A DNA stretch of 64,000 nt from an uncultured Clostridia bacterium (lineage in GTDB: Bacteria > Bacillota > Clostridia > Christensenellales > Aristaeellaceae): the NCBI GenBank assembly GCA_934667105.1, contig CAKULG010000007.1, forward strand, positions 1 to 64,000, written 5' to 3'. How positions within the stretch are numbered: the stretch's first letter is position 1; every line of letters begins with the position of its first letter. Positions 1-7,706 of the stretch are shown piece by piece. The position numbers and the translations under genes are program-made. A model generated the notes under the pieces. That model did no database searches. It was not told the DNA's origin and was given only the letters and a program-made list of their open reading frames with translations.

Positions 1-1370
1 TCAGCGCGGGAGGCGCGGTAGCTGTACTTGTCCACCTTGGCCTCGCGCGCCTCGTAGGTGCTGACGATGCGGGCAATATCGCTGTCCCGCAGGAGATTCT
101 GGTTCTTGCCCTTTTCGTAATTGCCCTCGCCGGAGGCGTCGATGAACAAGACGTCGTCGCGGGTGCGGCCCTTTTTGAACACCAGAATGCAGGCGGGGAT
201 ACCCGTGCCGTAGAACAGGTTCGCGGGCAGGCCGATAACCGCGTCCAGCAGGTTCATTTCAATCAGTTGCCTGCGAATCTTGCCTTCGCTGGCGCCGCGG
301 AAGAGCACACCATGGGGCAGGACGACGGCCATGCGCCCGTTCTCCGCATCCAGACTGTGCAGCATGTGGAGCACAAAGGCATAGTCGCCCTTGGAGGAGG
401 GCGGAACGCCCCAGTCAAACCGATGGTGCTCGTCCAGAGAAGCGGTCATTTTTTCCTGCTTCTTTCCTTTTTCATCCAGACTAGCCTTGGCGAGGAAGCC
501 GCTGTCCCATTTGTCCAGACTGAAGGGGGGATTGGCGACCACCACCTGGAACTTCATGAGCTTGTCGTCCTCGAGGTTCTGCGGATTGGAGAGCGTGTCG
601 CCCTGCCAAATGCGGGCGTCATCCACGCCGTGGAGGAACATGTTCATCGTGCAGAGCGCCCAGGTCTGGGCGTTCAGCTCCTGACCATAGACGGCAACCT
701 TGCCGCTGGGCACCTTTTTGTAAGCTTTGAGCAGCAGACCGCCGCTTCCGCAGGTGGGGTCGTAAATGCGGTCGTTTTCCTGCGGCTTGACGAGCGAGGC
801 CACCAGCTCGGATACCTGGCTTGGCGTGAAGAACTCGCCGCCCTTTTTGCCTGCGTCGGAGGCAAAGTTGGCGATCATGTACTCATAGGCGTCTCCGATG
901 ATGTCCGCGGAGCCGAGCTGGCCGGGACGAAGATCCAGGTCGTGGAAGTCTTCCAGCAGGTTGCGGAGTGTCGCGTTCTTTTCCTTGACGTCGCCGAAGT
1001 CAACCTGTGAGTTGAAGTCGATGGCGCGGAACACGTTGCGCAGCTTTCCACTGTTGTGATCCTCGATGTGGGAAAGGGCGACGTTGATCTTCTGGCCGAT
1101 CTCTGTATCCGTGCGGTTTTCGTACAGATAATCGAAGGTGGATTCCCTGTCGAGGGAGAACCGCTCCCGGCTCATGGCGCGCTCGACGCGCCGTTCGTCA
1201 CCGTCGTACTGCTCCATGTACAGGGCGCGTCTTTCGAGGGTGACGTCGCTCAGGTATTTCACGAACAGCATGGAAAGGATGTAGTCCTTGTAGCGGGAAC
1301 TGTCGATTTTTCCCCGGAAGCTGTCGCAGGCCTTCCAGAGAACGCGTTCGATATCGTTGCGGGTCGTCAT
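1..1370 (-). CDS. hsdM: Type I restriction-modification DNA methyltransferase subunit (HsdM), 3' end outside window
   Basis: N6-adenine methyltransferase subunit of a type I restriction-modification enzyme; with HsdS it methylates the recognition site. The minus-strand reading frame is open from ATG at 1370 to the window edge (about 456 codons), so the C-terminus is missing. The N-terminal helical bundle begins MTTRNDIERVLWKACDSFRG. The SAM-binding motif appears as DPTCGSGGLLLKA and the catalytic N6-adenine motif as VVANPPFSLDKWD, both intact. The start is 10 bp after the hsdS stop, so the two are co-transcribed in the order S then M; hsdR would be expected just outside the window. Family assignment is secure; recognition specificity cannot be read. 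Confidence 0.93.
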   Translation of the reverse strand, partial: MTTRNDIERVLWKACDSFRGKIDSSRYKDYILSMLFVKYLSDVTLERRALYMEQYDGDERRVERAMSRERFSLDRESTFDYLYENRTDTEIGQKINVALSHIEDHNSGKLRNVFRAIDFNSQVDFGDVKEKNATLRNLLEDFHDLDLRPGQLGSADIIGDAYEYMIANFASDAGKKGGEFFTPSQVSELVASLVKPQENDRIYDPTCGSGGLLLKAYKKVPSGKVAVYGQELNAQTWALCTMNMFLHGVDDARIWQGDTLSNPQNLEDDKLMKFQVVVANPPFSLDKWDSGFLAKASLDEKGKKQEKMTASLDEHHRFDWGVPPSSKGDYAFVLHMLHSLDAENGRMAVVLPHGVLFRGASEGKIRRQLIEMNLLDAVIGLPANLFYGTGIPACILVFKKGRTRDDVLFIDASGEGNYEKGKNQNLLRDSDIARIVSTYEAREAKVDKYSYRASRA

Positions 1371-1380
1371 GGTGCATACC

Positions 1381-1962
1381 TCATTTCATGGTCGAATGTA
1401 CATTGCGGATCAGCAGATCGTAGTAGCGCTCCTTCTCTGCCGACAACTGGCGAAGCAGCGCCGTCTCCTTTTTCGCCAGCAGATACAGTTCGGCGATTTT
1501 CTGCTGCTGGAGGATGGACAGCGGGGGAATTTCAAATTCGGAAAAGAATCTGGCATTGATGGCGCCCAGCATGTTGCTGCTGGTGTTTTCATAAATGGCT
1601 TTCCTGATCTTCGGCGTGTTGATCAGCCAGACCAGATATCCGGGCAGGAGCCTGCTTCGATCAACACGGATGATGACGAAGTTTGATGAAACGACCATGC
1701 CGGCGGATGCTTCGTCGATGAGAACAGCGGTGTACGGCGAGGTCAGGCGGATGATGACGTCGCCGATCTGTGTCAGGTACTCCGGTGATAACTGCTCCGC
1801 AGCGTCAAAACCATCCAGCTGTTCCATGTCGATGTATCCGTTTGGGTGGATGGCGCGAAAGCTCAGTAGGGGATACCGCATCTTGACGGGGGCGCCTTTG
1901 TACGCCTGTTTTCTGGATAAAACCAGCCCGCTTCGGACGGTTGCCAGTTCGCCTAACTTCAT
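1381..1962 (-). CDS. hsdS: Type I restriction-modification specificity subunit, half-size (HsdS)
   Basis: Specificity subunit that selects the DNA target for HsdM. I chose ATG at 1962 (MKLGELATVRSG) because GAGGTG lies 5-10 nt upstream; a longer in-frame extension to 2076 has no ribosome-binding site and runs through the promoter. The protein is 193 aa, about half the usual 400 aa. It has one target-recognition domain followed by the conserved dimerisation helix (FFSEFEIPPLSILQQQKIAELYLL, here given as a region near residues 145-170). Single-TRD HsdS proteins are known to work as homodimers and then tend to read palindromic targets; that is inference here. It could also be a truncated remnant, but the frame is clean and the promoter strong. 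Confidence 0.85.
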   Translation of the reverse strand: MKLGELATVRSGLVLSRKQAYKGAPVKMRYPLLSFRAIHPNGYIDMEQLDGFDAAEQLSPEYLTQIGDVIIRLTSPYTAVLIDEASAGMVVSSNFVIIRVDRSRLLPGYLVWLINTPKIRKAIYENTSSNMLGAINARFFSEFEIPPLSILQQQKIAELYLLAKKETALLRQLSAEKERYYDLLIRNVHSTMK

Positions 1963-2032
1963 AGGTTCACCTCGATTTGTCATGGGCGATAAATAACAGG
2001 TATGGACCTTTAGAATCCTTTTCGCTGATGGC

Positions 2033-2061
2033 AGTATAACATGAAATCTCCATTTCGTCAA
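2033..2061 (-). promoter_or_regulatory. Sigma-A-type promoter of hsdS-hsdM
   Basis: On the minus strand TTGACG (2061-2056) and TATACT (2038-2033) are separated by 17 bp, a near-consensus promoter. The -10 box lies about 70 bp upstream of the hsdS ATG. Confidence 0.8.
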
Positions 2062-2157
2062 CAAGAAATTTGTCACGACGAAAAAATGACACAGAACGAC
2101 GCCCTATCAATCCATCGGATTCGTTTCTGGCTCAGATTTACATCGGTTCAATTTATT

Positions 2158-2199
2158 AAACCGGATCGAGCGGGTAGTATTCCCCGACAGATCCGGTTT
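2158..2199 (-). terminator. Hairpin after the rlmD gene, probable terminator
   Basis: A perfect 10-bp inverted repeat (AAACCGGATC / GATCCGGTTT) encloses a second CGGG/CCCG pair, giving a long hairpin 8 bp beyond the rlmD stop. Only a weak T-rich tail (TTTAATAAATTG) follows on the minus strand, so termination is probable rather than certain. Confidence 0.6.
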
Positions 2200-2206
2200 G
2201 AAATCT

Positions 2207-3832
2207 TTACGCGATCATCCCAAAGAACCTCAGTGCATCTTCAATCGCCTTTTCCTTATCCGGCGGGCAGATCAGCATCTTTGCGCTCTCGGACTTCGCT
2301 TTGTTGTAGCATTCGCGCTCGATAATCCCATGCTTTCTTTTCACCTGCGCGATGTACAGCGGCGTGACGTTCAGGCCGGTCTGTTCCTTCACTCGCGCCT
2401 GAATCTCGCCATAGGTCGCCTTGCTTTCGGCCTTGGTGACGGCCAACTCGTCCGCGTCGATGCCGACCTTGACGATATCATCCGGATTTTGTTGGACCAA
2501 TGACATAACAGTTTCTACATGCCCGGTCTGGCAGAACATATCCACGCTCTGGCAGCGGAGGGCCTGGAAGCCGTGGGCGCAGAGGAATTTTGCGTCCCGG
2601 GCCAGGGTGGCGGGATCGCAGCTGACATAGACCACGCGCTCCGGCGCGGCCTGGGCGATGGCGGCCAGCACGGCCTCCTCGCAGCCCTTCCGGGGGGGAT
2701 CCAGCACAACGACCTGGGGCCGCAGCCCTTTTTCCACCAGTTGAGGCAGCAGTTTTTCCGCTGCCGCGGCGTGAAATTCCACGTTTTCAACGCCGTTGCG
2801 CCGGGCGTTTTCCTCCGCGTCCAGGATGGCCTGGGGCACGATTTCAATACCCACCACATGCCGGGCCTTTTGGGCCAGCAGCAGGGAGATGGTGCCCGCG
2901 CCGCAGTAAAGATCGGCCGCCAGCTCGCCGCCTGTGAGCCCGGCGTAATCCAGGGCCAATTGATACAGCTTTTCCGTCTGCACCGGGTTCACCTGGAAAA
3001 AAGAAAGAGGAGATAGCTGATAGGTCAGGCCGCAGAGGGTATCCTCCAGCCGCTCCGCTCCGTAGAGCAGGCGGCTTTCCGGGCCGAGAATCACGTTGTC
3101 GCCCCGCTTATTGATATTCAGATAAACGGAGGCCAGCCCGGGCACGCCGGAGAGCAGCATGGCCGTCAGCTCCCGCTCGTGGGGCACGCGCTCCCGGGCG
3201 GCCACCACCACGGCCATGACCTGGCCCCGGCGGGATACGCGGCTCATAATATGGCGAATCAGGCCCTGCCGGGAGGCTTCCTGGTAGGGCTCGATTTGGA
3301 ATTTCTCCATCCAGCGCTGAAAGACCGCCGCCACCTGGTTGCTTTCCTCCCGGGCGATCAGGCAGCTTTCCACCGGCACGATGCGGTGGCTCCGGGGGGC
3401 GTAAAAGCCGATTTGTGCCCGGCCCCTTTCGCCGCCCACGGGCATGGAGGCCTTATTGCGGTAATGCCAGGGGGAATCCATGCCCAGCACGGGAGGAACG
3501 GGCAGCGAAAGCCCGCCAATGCGGCGCAGCGCGTCCTGCACCCGCTCCCGCTTCATTTCCAGGGAGAGGGGATAGGCCATATGCTGGCATACGCAGCCGC
3601 CGCATTTCTCATAATAAGGGCAAGGAGGCGCGACGCGGCCGGGAGCGGGAGTAAGCACGGAGAGCGTTTTGAGGAAGGCGCAGCTTTTTTCCACCCGCTG
3701 GGCCCGGGCCAGCACCCGCTCGCCCGGCAGCGCGTTTTCCACAAACAGCGTCATGCCGTCAAGGTGGGCGATGCCCATTTCGCCCCCGAAACGCTCGATT
3801 TCTACCGTGATTTCATCATTCTTCTTGAGCAT
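2207..3832 (-). CDS. rlmD: 23S rRNA (uracil-5-)-methyltransferase, RlmD/RumA family, with C-terminal extension
   Basis: SAM-dependent m5U methyltransferase of 23S rRNA. Order of parts in the 541-aa protein: N-terminal TRAM RNA-binding domain (1-60), a 4Fe-4S cysteine set (CPYYEKCGGCVCQH near 71-84), the SAM-binding motif DLYCGAGTISLLL (about 305-317), the DPPRKGC motif, and the catalytic Cys in YVSCDPATLARD. After the normal end (HVETVMSLVQ) come about 75 extra residues with YGEIQARVKEQTGLNV and QVKRKHGIIERECYNK, an extension I know from other Firmicute copies of this family. The ATG overlaps the end of the upstream zinc-ribbon gene by 17 bp, implying translational coupling. Exact target uridine is not determinable. 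Confidence 0.92.
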   Translation of the reverse strand: MLKKNDEITVEIERFGGEMGIAHLDGMTLFVENALPGERVLARAQRVEKSCAFLKTLSVLTPAPGRVAPPCPYYEKCGGCVCQHMAYPLSLEMKRERVQDALRRIGGLSLPVPPVLGMDSPWHYRNKASMPVGGERGRAQIGFYAPRSHRIVPVESCLIAREESNQVAAVFQRWMEKFQIEPYQEASRQGLIRHIMSRVSRRGQVMAVVVAARERVPHERELTAMLLSGVPGLASVYLNINKRGDNVILGPESRLLYGAERLEDTLCGLTYQLSPLSFFQVNPVQTEKLYQLALDYAGLTGGELAADLYCGAGTISLLLAQKARHVVGIEIVPQAILDAEENARRNGVENVEFHAAAAEKLLPQLVEKGLRPQVVVLDPPRKGCEEAVLAAIAQAAPERVVYVSCDPATLARDAKFLCAHGFQALRCQSVDMFCQTGHVETVMSLVQQNPDDIVKVGIDADELAVTKAESKATYGEIQARVKEQTGLNVTPLYIAQVKRKHGIIERECYNKAKSESAKMLICPPDKEKAIEDALRFFGMIA

Positions 3833-4052
3833 AGTCCTCCCGATCCCGCGCCTCGTTTTCCTTCTCCCGGCGCATTCTTTCTTCTGTTGTCGCGGGAAAA
3901 CCCCGCTTCATGCCCAGCACCGCCTCATGGGAAAGGGCGGCGCCCGTGCCCTGGCAGGCGTAGCAGCGATACAGGCAGTCGGGGCAAACGCAGGCGTTAT
4001 CCCGATCGGAATGAATCATAAAGCTTCCGCATTGCGGACATCCGCAGCGCAT
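3816..4052 (-). CDS. Small zinc-ribbon-like protein of unknown function
   Basis: A 78-aa protein with a Cys-rich N-terminal half (CGCPQC, CVCPDC, CYAC: three CxxC-type pairs within 35 residues) that should bind one or two zinc ions, and a highly charged C-terminal tail (EERMRREKENEARDRED). No membrane segment or signal peptide. The start is supported by AAAGGAGG eight bases before ATG. It overlaps the rlmD start by 17 bp, so the two are likely co-translated. I do not recognise a named family; an RNA- or ribosome-related role is suggested only by the neighbour. Confidence 0.75.
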   Translation of the reverse strand: MRCGCPQCGSFMIHSDRDNACVCPDCLYRCYACQGTGAALSHEAVLGMKRGFPATTEERMRREKENEARDREDYAQEE

Positions 4053-4091
4053 AAAAAGCGCCTCCTTTATTTTTATCCGGCGGCAGGCGGG

Positions 4092-4613
4092 TTAGGAAAC
4101 CGTCTCGTTTTTTTCCGCTTCCGGCGTCTGCTCTGCCAGCCGCTTTTCCAGGGCGGCCTGCTTGGCCAGCATGGCGTTAATTTTATCGTACAGATCCTCG
4201 ATCATGATTTCCGTTTTCAGGTTCACCTTGTAATCGTTTTCCGCCCGGCGGCGATCCTTCTCCTCCTGGCGATTCTGGCTCATCATAATAAGCGGGGCCT
4301 GAATGGCCGCCACGCAGGAGAGCACCAGGTTGAGCAGAATAAAGGGGTAGGGATCGAAGGCCTGAACGGCCAGGAGCGTGTTCACCGCCATCCAGAGCAC
4401 GAGAACGCCCGTAAACGAGAAGATGAAGGCCCAGCTTCCCGCGAATCGGGCGATTTTATCCGCCGCGCGCTGGCCCAGGGTGTATTTTTCTCCTTCATGG
4501 GCTGGGTTGGCGGAAATTTTGCTGTTTACCAGCAGGCGCAGCACTTCTTCATCCGTCATATCGTGCCGAATATCGGCCAATACTTCTTTCAGCAGCTTTC
4601 GATTTTCCTTCAC
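4092..4613 (-). CDS. DUF1003 membrane protein
   Basis: A 173-aa protein matching the DUF1003 pattern: a short cytosolic N-terminus, GQRAADKIARFAGSW leading into two transmembrane segments (about 58-82 and 90-113), then SQNRQEEKDRRRAENDY and a long coiled-coil-like C-terminal helix (LYDKINAMLAKQAALEKRLAE). The start is GTG at 4613 with GAAGGACGG upstream; there is no in-frame ATG nearby. Function of the family is unknown; the charged tail after the second membrane segment is its hallmark. It is first in a possible three-gene run with the zinc-ribbon protein and rlmD (39 bp gap). Confidence 0.88.
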   Translation of the reverse strand: MKENRKLLKEVLADIRHDMTDEEVLRLLVNSKISANPAHEGEKYTLGQRAADKIARFAGSWAFIFSFTGVLVLWMAVNTLLAVQAFDPYPFILLNLVLSCVAAIQAPLIMMSQNRQEEKDRRRAENDYKVNLKTEIMIEDLYDKINAMLAKQAALEKRLAEQTPEAEKNETVS

Positions 4614-4648
4614 TCAGGCGACCGTCCTTCCCGTCAATTTCCTATTTC

Positions 4649-4677
4649 ATTATAAATTGCTTTCGGCGGACGGTCAA
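4649..4677 (-). promoter_or_regulatory. Promoter of the DUF1003 gene
   Basis: Minus strand TTGACC (4677-4672), 17-bp spacer, TATAAT (4654-4649). The predicted transcript starts about 30 bp upstream of the GTG start. Confidence 0.85.
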
Positions 4678-4713
4678 GCGGAAACGGGGGATTTTCTTTC
4701 CCCGGCGGCGCAT

Positions 4714-4742
4714 TTGCCTTTTGCGCGGGAATGCCGTATAAT
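4714..4742 (+). promoter_or_regulatory. Promoter of the GT-C/gtrA genes
   Basis: TTGCCT (4714-4719), 17-bp spacer, TATAAT (4737-4742), 58 bp before the ATG at 4801. It is divergent from, and only 36 bp away from, the DUF1003 promoter. Confidence 0.82.
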
Positions 4743-4800
4743 AAAGGGGGACAAGGCCGCGCCCCGGCGCGGCGAAGAACAAACGACGGCGGAGGAAAAA

Positions 4801-6846
4801 ATGCTGGGAATCGGTTATTTTATGCTGTTTGAAGCCTGCGGCCTGGCGATTATTTTCTGGCTGCTGCCCCGGGTGCGCCCGGTGGCGCGAACGTGGCTGG
4901 GGCTGTGCCTGGGTATGATTTTGCAAATGTGGCTGCCCGCGCTGTGCGCGTTTTTGTGGCGCTTTTCTCTGGCCGCCCACGCCTGGGCGATTTTGCCCCT
5001 GGCGCTGCTGACCGGGGGGGCGTATCTGGCCCGGGATAAACGGGAGCGCGCGCGCTTTTCCCAAGGAGAAAAAGGGCTGCTGATTTTGCTGCTCTGCGTA
5101 GCGCTGCCCCTTTCCCTGCTGGGAGGATATCTGCAATGGACGCATGTGCTGAATCCCCAGGCGGACGGCTCGCTGCATGTGGGGCAGAGCACCTACGGGG
5201 ATTTGCCCCTGCATCTGGCCATCGCCGCCGGCATGCGCGACGGCGCGTTCCCGGCGGAATACACCATCCTGCCCGGCGCGCTGCTCACCTATCCCTTCCT
5301 GGCGGATTCCTACGCCGCAAGTTTCCTGCTGATGGGCTGGTCGCTGCGGGGGGCCGTGGTGTTCACCGGTTGCCTGATGATGGCGCTGACGTTTTCGGGC
5401 TATCTGATCCTGGCGGAGCGCATCGCCCAGCGCCGGGGCGTGGCGGCGCTGGCCGCGCTGTTCTTCTTTATCAACGGCGGCCTGGGCTTTCTGTATCTGG
5501 TGGATATGCAGGGGGCGGTGCTGGGGGAATACGGGAGCAACCAGCTGCAAAGCGTCAGCGGGCTTTGGGCGCGCATTCGCCAGGTGCTGTCCGGCTGGTA
5601 TCAGACCCCCGCCAACCACGCGGAATTTACCACCTATAATCTGCGCTGGAGCAATGTGATTGTGGATATGATGGTGCCCCAGCGCACCACGCTGGCGGGC
5701 TGGACGCAGCTGCTGCCCTGTCTGTATTTGCTATACGACGAGGTGCGGCCTGAAAATACGCTGCGGCCGGGGGTGACGGTGCTTTCCGCCCCCGACGGGC
5801 CCACGGCGGTGTTCACCCGGCGGCGTATCGATTTCCGTAAGACGCTTTTGCTGGGGCTGTGGGCGGGCATGCTGCCCATGGTGAACACCCACTGCTTCCT
5901 GGCCCTGGGACTGCTGAGCCTGGGCTGGATGGTCTATGATCTGCTGCGCGCACGGGGTCAGCGGCGACCCGCGCTGGCTTTCTGGGCGTTGTACGGGAGC
6001 CTGACGGTGCTGATTGCCGCGCCCCAGCTGTACACCTGGACGTTCCGGCAGGCGGTGGGGAATAAGCGCTTTGTGCGCCCGCTGTTTAACTGGGTGAACG
6101 GCGAACGGGGCATGCTGGACGGATATTTCTGGTTCTATATCAAAAATATCGGCCTGCCCTTCCTGCTGATTTTGCTGTCGTTGCTGGAAAAAAATGAAAA
6201 GCGGCGCTTCCTGGCCTCTGGGGCCTTTGTGATCTATCTGGCGGCGGAATTTCTGGTGTTCCAGCCAAACGTGTATGATAACAACAAGCTGTTTTACGTC
6301 TGGTATATGATCTGCGCCATTCTGGCGGCGGACTACGCGCTGGAACTGCTGGGGCGGCTGAAGGGCCTGCGAGCGCGCCCGGTGATCGCGGCGCTGTGCG
6401 CCGTGGGCTGCTTCGCTACGGGCACGCTGAGCATTGCCCGGGAGTGCGTCAGCGATTATCAGATGTTTTCCGCCCAGGATGTGGCGGCGGCGGAATTTGT
6501 GGAGCAGACCACGGAACGGGACGCGATTTTCCTCACCGGCACCCAGCATATCAATTTCGTCAGCAGCCTGGCGGGGCGCAGAATCGTCTGCGGGCCGGAT
6601 ACCTGGCTGTATTATCACGGCTTTGATACCAGCGAACGCCAGACGGATATTCGCGCCTTTTATGCCGATCCCGTAGGGCAAGCGGCGGTGCTGGAAAAAT
6701 ACGGGGTTTCGTATATCCTGCTCAGCGGCAACGAGCGCTATAGCATGGCGGTGGATACGGCGGCGCTGGAGCGCGAATATACCCGGATATATGCTAGCCC
6801 GGGGGACGAAATTGTGATTTACGCCGTGGGCGAAAAGGGGGAATAG
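4801..6846 (+). CDS. Multi-pass membrane protein, GT-C glycosyltransferase-like
   Basis: A 681-aa protein with a dozen or so hydrophobic segments and a soluble C-terminal domain of about 130 residues. The first large external loop carries YGDLPLHLAIAAGM, the acidic GD..LH pattern expected in GT-C enzymes that use lipid-linked sugar donors. The start at 4801 follows GGAGG by five bases; the open frame extends 141 codons further upstream, but that part runs antisense through DUF1003 and across the promoter, so I reject it. Followed closely by a small ORF and gtrA, which supports a role in decorating cell-surface glycans. No close named family recognised; a non-enzymatic transporter is the alternative. 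Confidence 0.72.
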   Translation: MLGIGYFMLFEACGLAIIFWLLPRVRPVARTWLGLCLGMILQMWLPALCAFLWRFSLAAHAWAILPLALLTGGAYLARDKRERARFSQGEKGLLILLLCVALPLSLLGGYLQWTHVLNPQADGSLHVGQSTYGDLPLHLAIAAGMRDGAFPAEYTILPGALLTYPFLADSYAASFLLMGWSLRGAVVFTGCLMMALTFSGYLILAERIAQRRGVAALAALFFFINGGLGFLYLVDMQGAVLGEYGSNQLQSVSGLWARIRQVLSGWYQTPANHAEFTTYNLRWSNVIVDMMVPQRTTLAGWTQLLPCLYLLYDEVRPENTLRPGVTVLSAPDGPTAVFTRRRIDFRKTLLLGLWAGMLPMVNTHCFLALGLLSLGWMVYDLLRARGQRRPALAFWALYGSLTVLIAAPQLYTWTFRQAVGNKRFVRPLFNWVNGERGMLDGYFWFYIKNIGLPFLLILLSLLEKNEKRRFLASGAFVIYLAAEFLVFQPNVYDNNKLFYVWYMICAILAADYALELLGRLKGLRARPVIAALCAVGCFATGTLSIARECVSDYQMFSAQDVAAAEFVEQTTERDAIFLTGTQHINFVSSLAGRRIVCGPDTWLYYHGFDTSERQTDIRAFYADPVGQAAVLEKYGVSYILLSGNERYSMAVDTAALEREYTRIYASPGDEIVIYAVGEKGE

Positions 6847-6849
6847 GCC

Positions 6850-7107
6850 GTGGTGGAGCGCTTTCTGGCGTATTCCCTGGCTCACGCCCGGGCGGTCCGG
6901 GTGCTTTGGGCGGATAATTTAAAATTTCAGAATATCACGGTAACGGCGCTGACGGAGGAGGAAGTGACCTTTCTCTCCGCCCGGCGCAAGGGCCTCGAAA
7001 CGCGGCCTATATCCCAGATTCTTTCCGCCGCTTACGCCCGGGGAGACGATGGGGACACGCTGCAATACAGCGGGGAAAAGGAGGAAAAGGAGCATGGAGA
7101 AAATTAA
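6850..7107 (+). CDS. Small hypothetical protein
   Basis: An 85-aa soluble protein starting at GTG 6850, three bases after the GT-C stop. Alternating hydrophobic residues (AVRVLWADNLKFQNITVTAL, EEVTFLSARR) suggest a small beta-barrel, and the segment ISQILSAAYARGDDGD ends the fold. Its last 14 bp overlap the gtrA start. I have seen similar short proteins without function in Clostridia but do not recognise a named family. The call rests on close packing, clean frame and plausible composition. Confidence 0.55.
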   Translation: MVERFLAYSLAHARAVRVLWADNLKFQNITVTALTEEEVTFLSARRKGLETRPISQILSAAYARGDDGDTLQYSGEKEEKEHGEN

Positions 7108-7561
7108 AGCGCTGCTGCGCGACCGGATGCGGATGCGCGAGCTGATTGCCTATGTGTTTTTCGGCGCGCTGACCACGGCGGTGAACTGGGCGGCCTATCT
7201 GCTGGTCACGCGGCTGCTGGGTATGGAAATGCACGAGGCGGGCAGCGCCGCCTATGTGCTGCTGGGCAATATCGCCAGTGTGATCGCCTGGGTGCTTTCG
7301 GTGCTGTTTGCTTTTTTTACCAATAAAAAATATGTGTTTCAAAGCAAGGCAACGGCGGAAAACGGCGCGTGGCGGGAATTCGCGCTGTTCGTATCCGCCC
7401 GGGTGCTTTCCTATGCGCTGTTTAATCTGCTGCTGTATACGGCGCTGCTGTATGTGATGCCCCATAAATGGGATTACCTGCTGATGAACGTGCTGGTGGT
7501 GCTGTTCAATTACGGGGCCAGCCGGTTCGTCATTTTCAAAAGGAAGAAGGAAAATCCATGA
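7094..7561 (+). CDS. GtrA family membrane protein
   Basis: A 155-aa four-helix membrane protein of the GtrA type, thought to flip polyprenyl-phosphate-linked sugars for surface glycosylation. Diagnostic parts: FFGALTTAVNWAAYLL in helix 1, WVLSVLFAFFTNKKYVF in helix 2, and LFNYGASRFVIFK at the end. The start MEKIKALL at 7094 follows GGAGG by about 10 bases; an upstream in-frame ATG at 7049 lies inside the preceding gene with no ribosome-binding site. A DPM1/GtrB-type glycosyltransferase, its usual partner, sits 1.2 kb downstream on the other strand beyond the aldolase. Confidence 0.9.
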   Translation: MEKIKALLRDRMRMRELIAYVFFGALTTAVNWAAYLLVTRLLGMEMHEAGSAAYVLLGNIASVIAWVLSVLFAFFTNKKYVFQSKATAENGAWREFALFVSARVLSYALFNLLLYTALLYVMPHKWDYLLMNVLVVLFNYGASRFVIFKRKKENP

Positions 7562-7644
7562 GGAAACGCACGGCGGGGGAGAGGACTACCGATTACTAAG
7601 CGGGGGCTATCGCCGCCCAGGCGGGATAAATATTGCCCGGGGCC

Positions 7645-7673
7645 TGTTCAAACGCGGAAAAATCCTGTATAAT
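7645..7673 (+). promoter_or_regulatory. Promoter of fba
   Basis: TATAAT at 7668-7673 with a weak -35 (TGTTCA, 7645-7650) at 17 bp. It lies 34 bp before the fba start. Confidence 0.65.
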
Positions 7674-7706
7674 AAATCGGACTGTGTTTAAAGGAGGATG
7701 AAACCT

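Noticed and set aside
1963..2157. Extra N-terminal 38 codons of HsdS
   Set aside because: They cover the TTGACG-17-TATACT promoter and lack a ribosome-binding site.
4378..4800. N-terminal extension of the GT-C-like protein by 141 codons
   Set aside because: It runs antisense through DUF1003 and across two promoters; the GGAGG before ATG 4801 defines the start.
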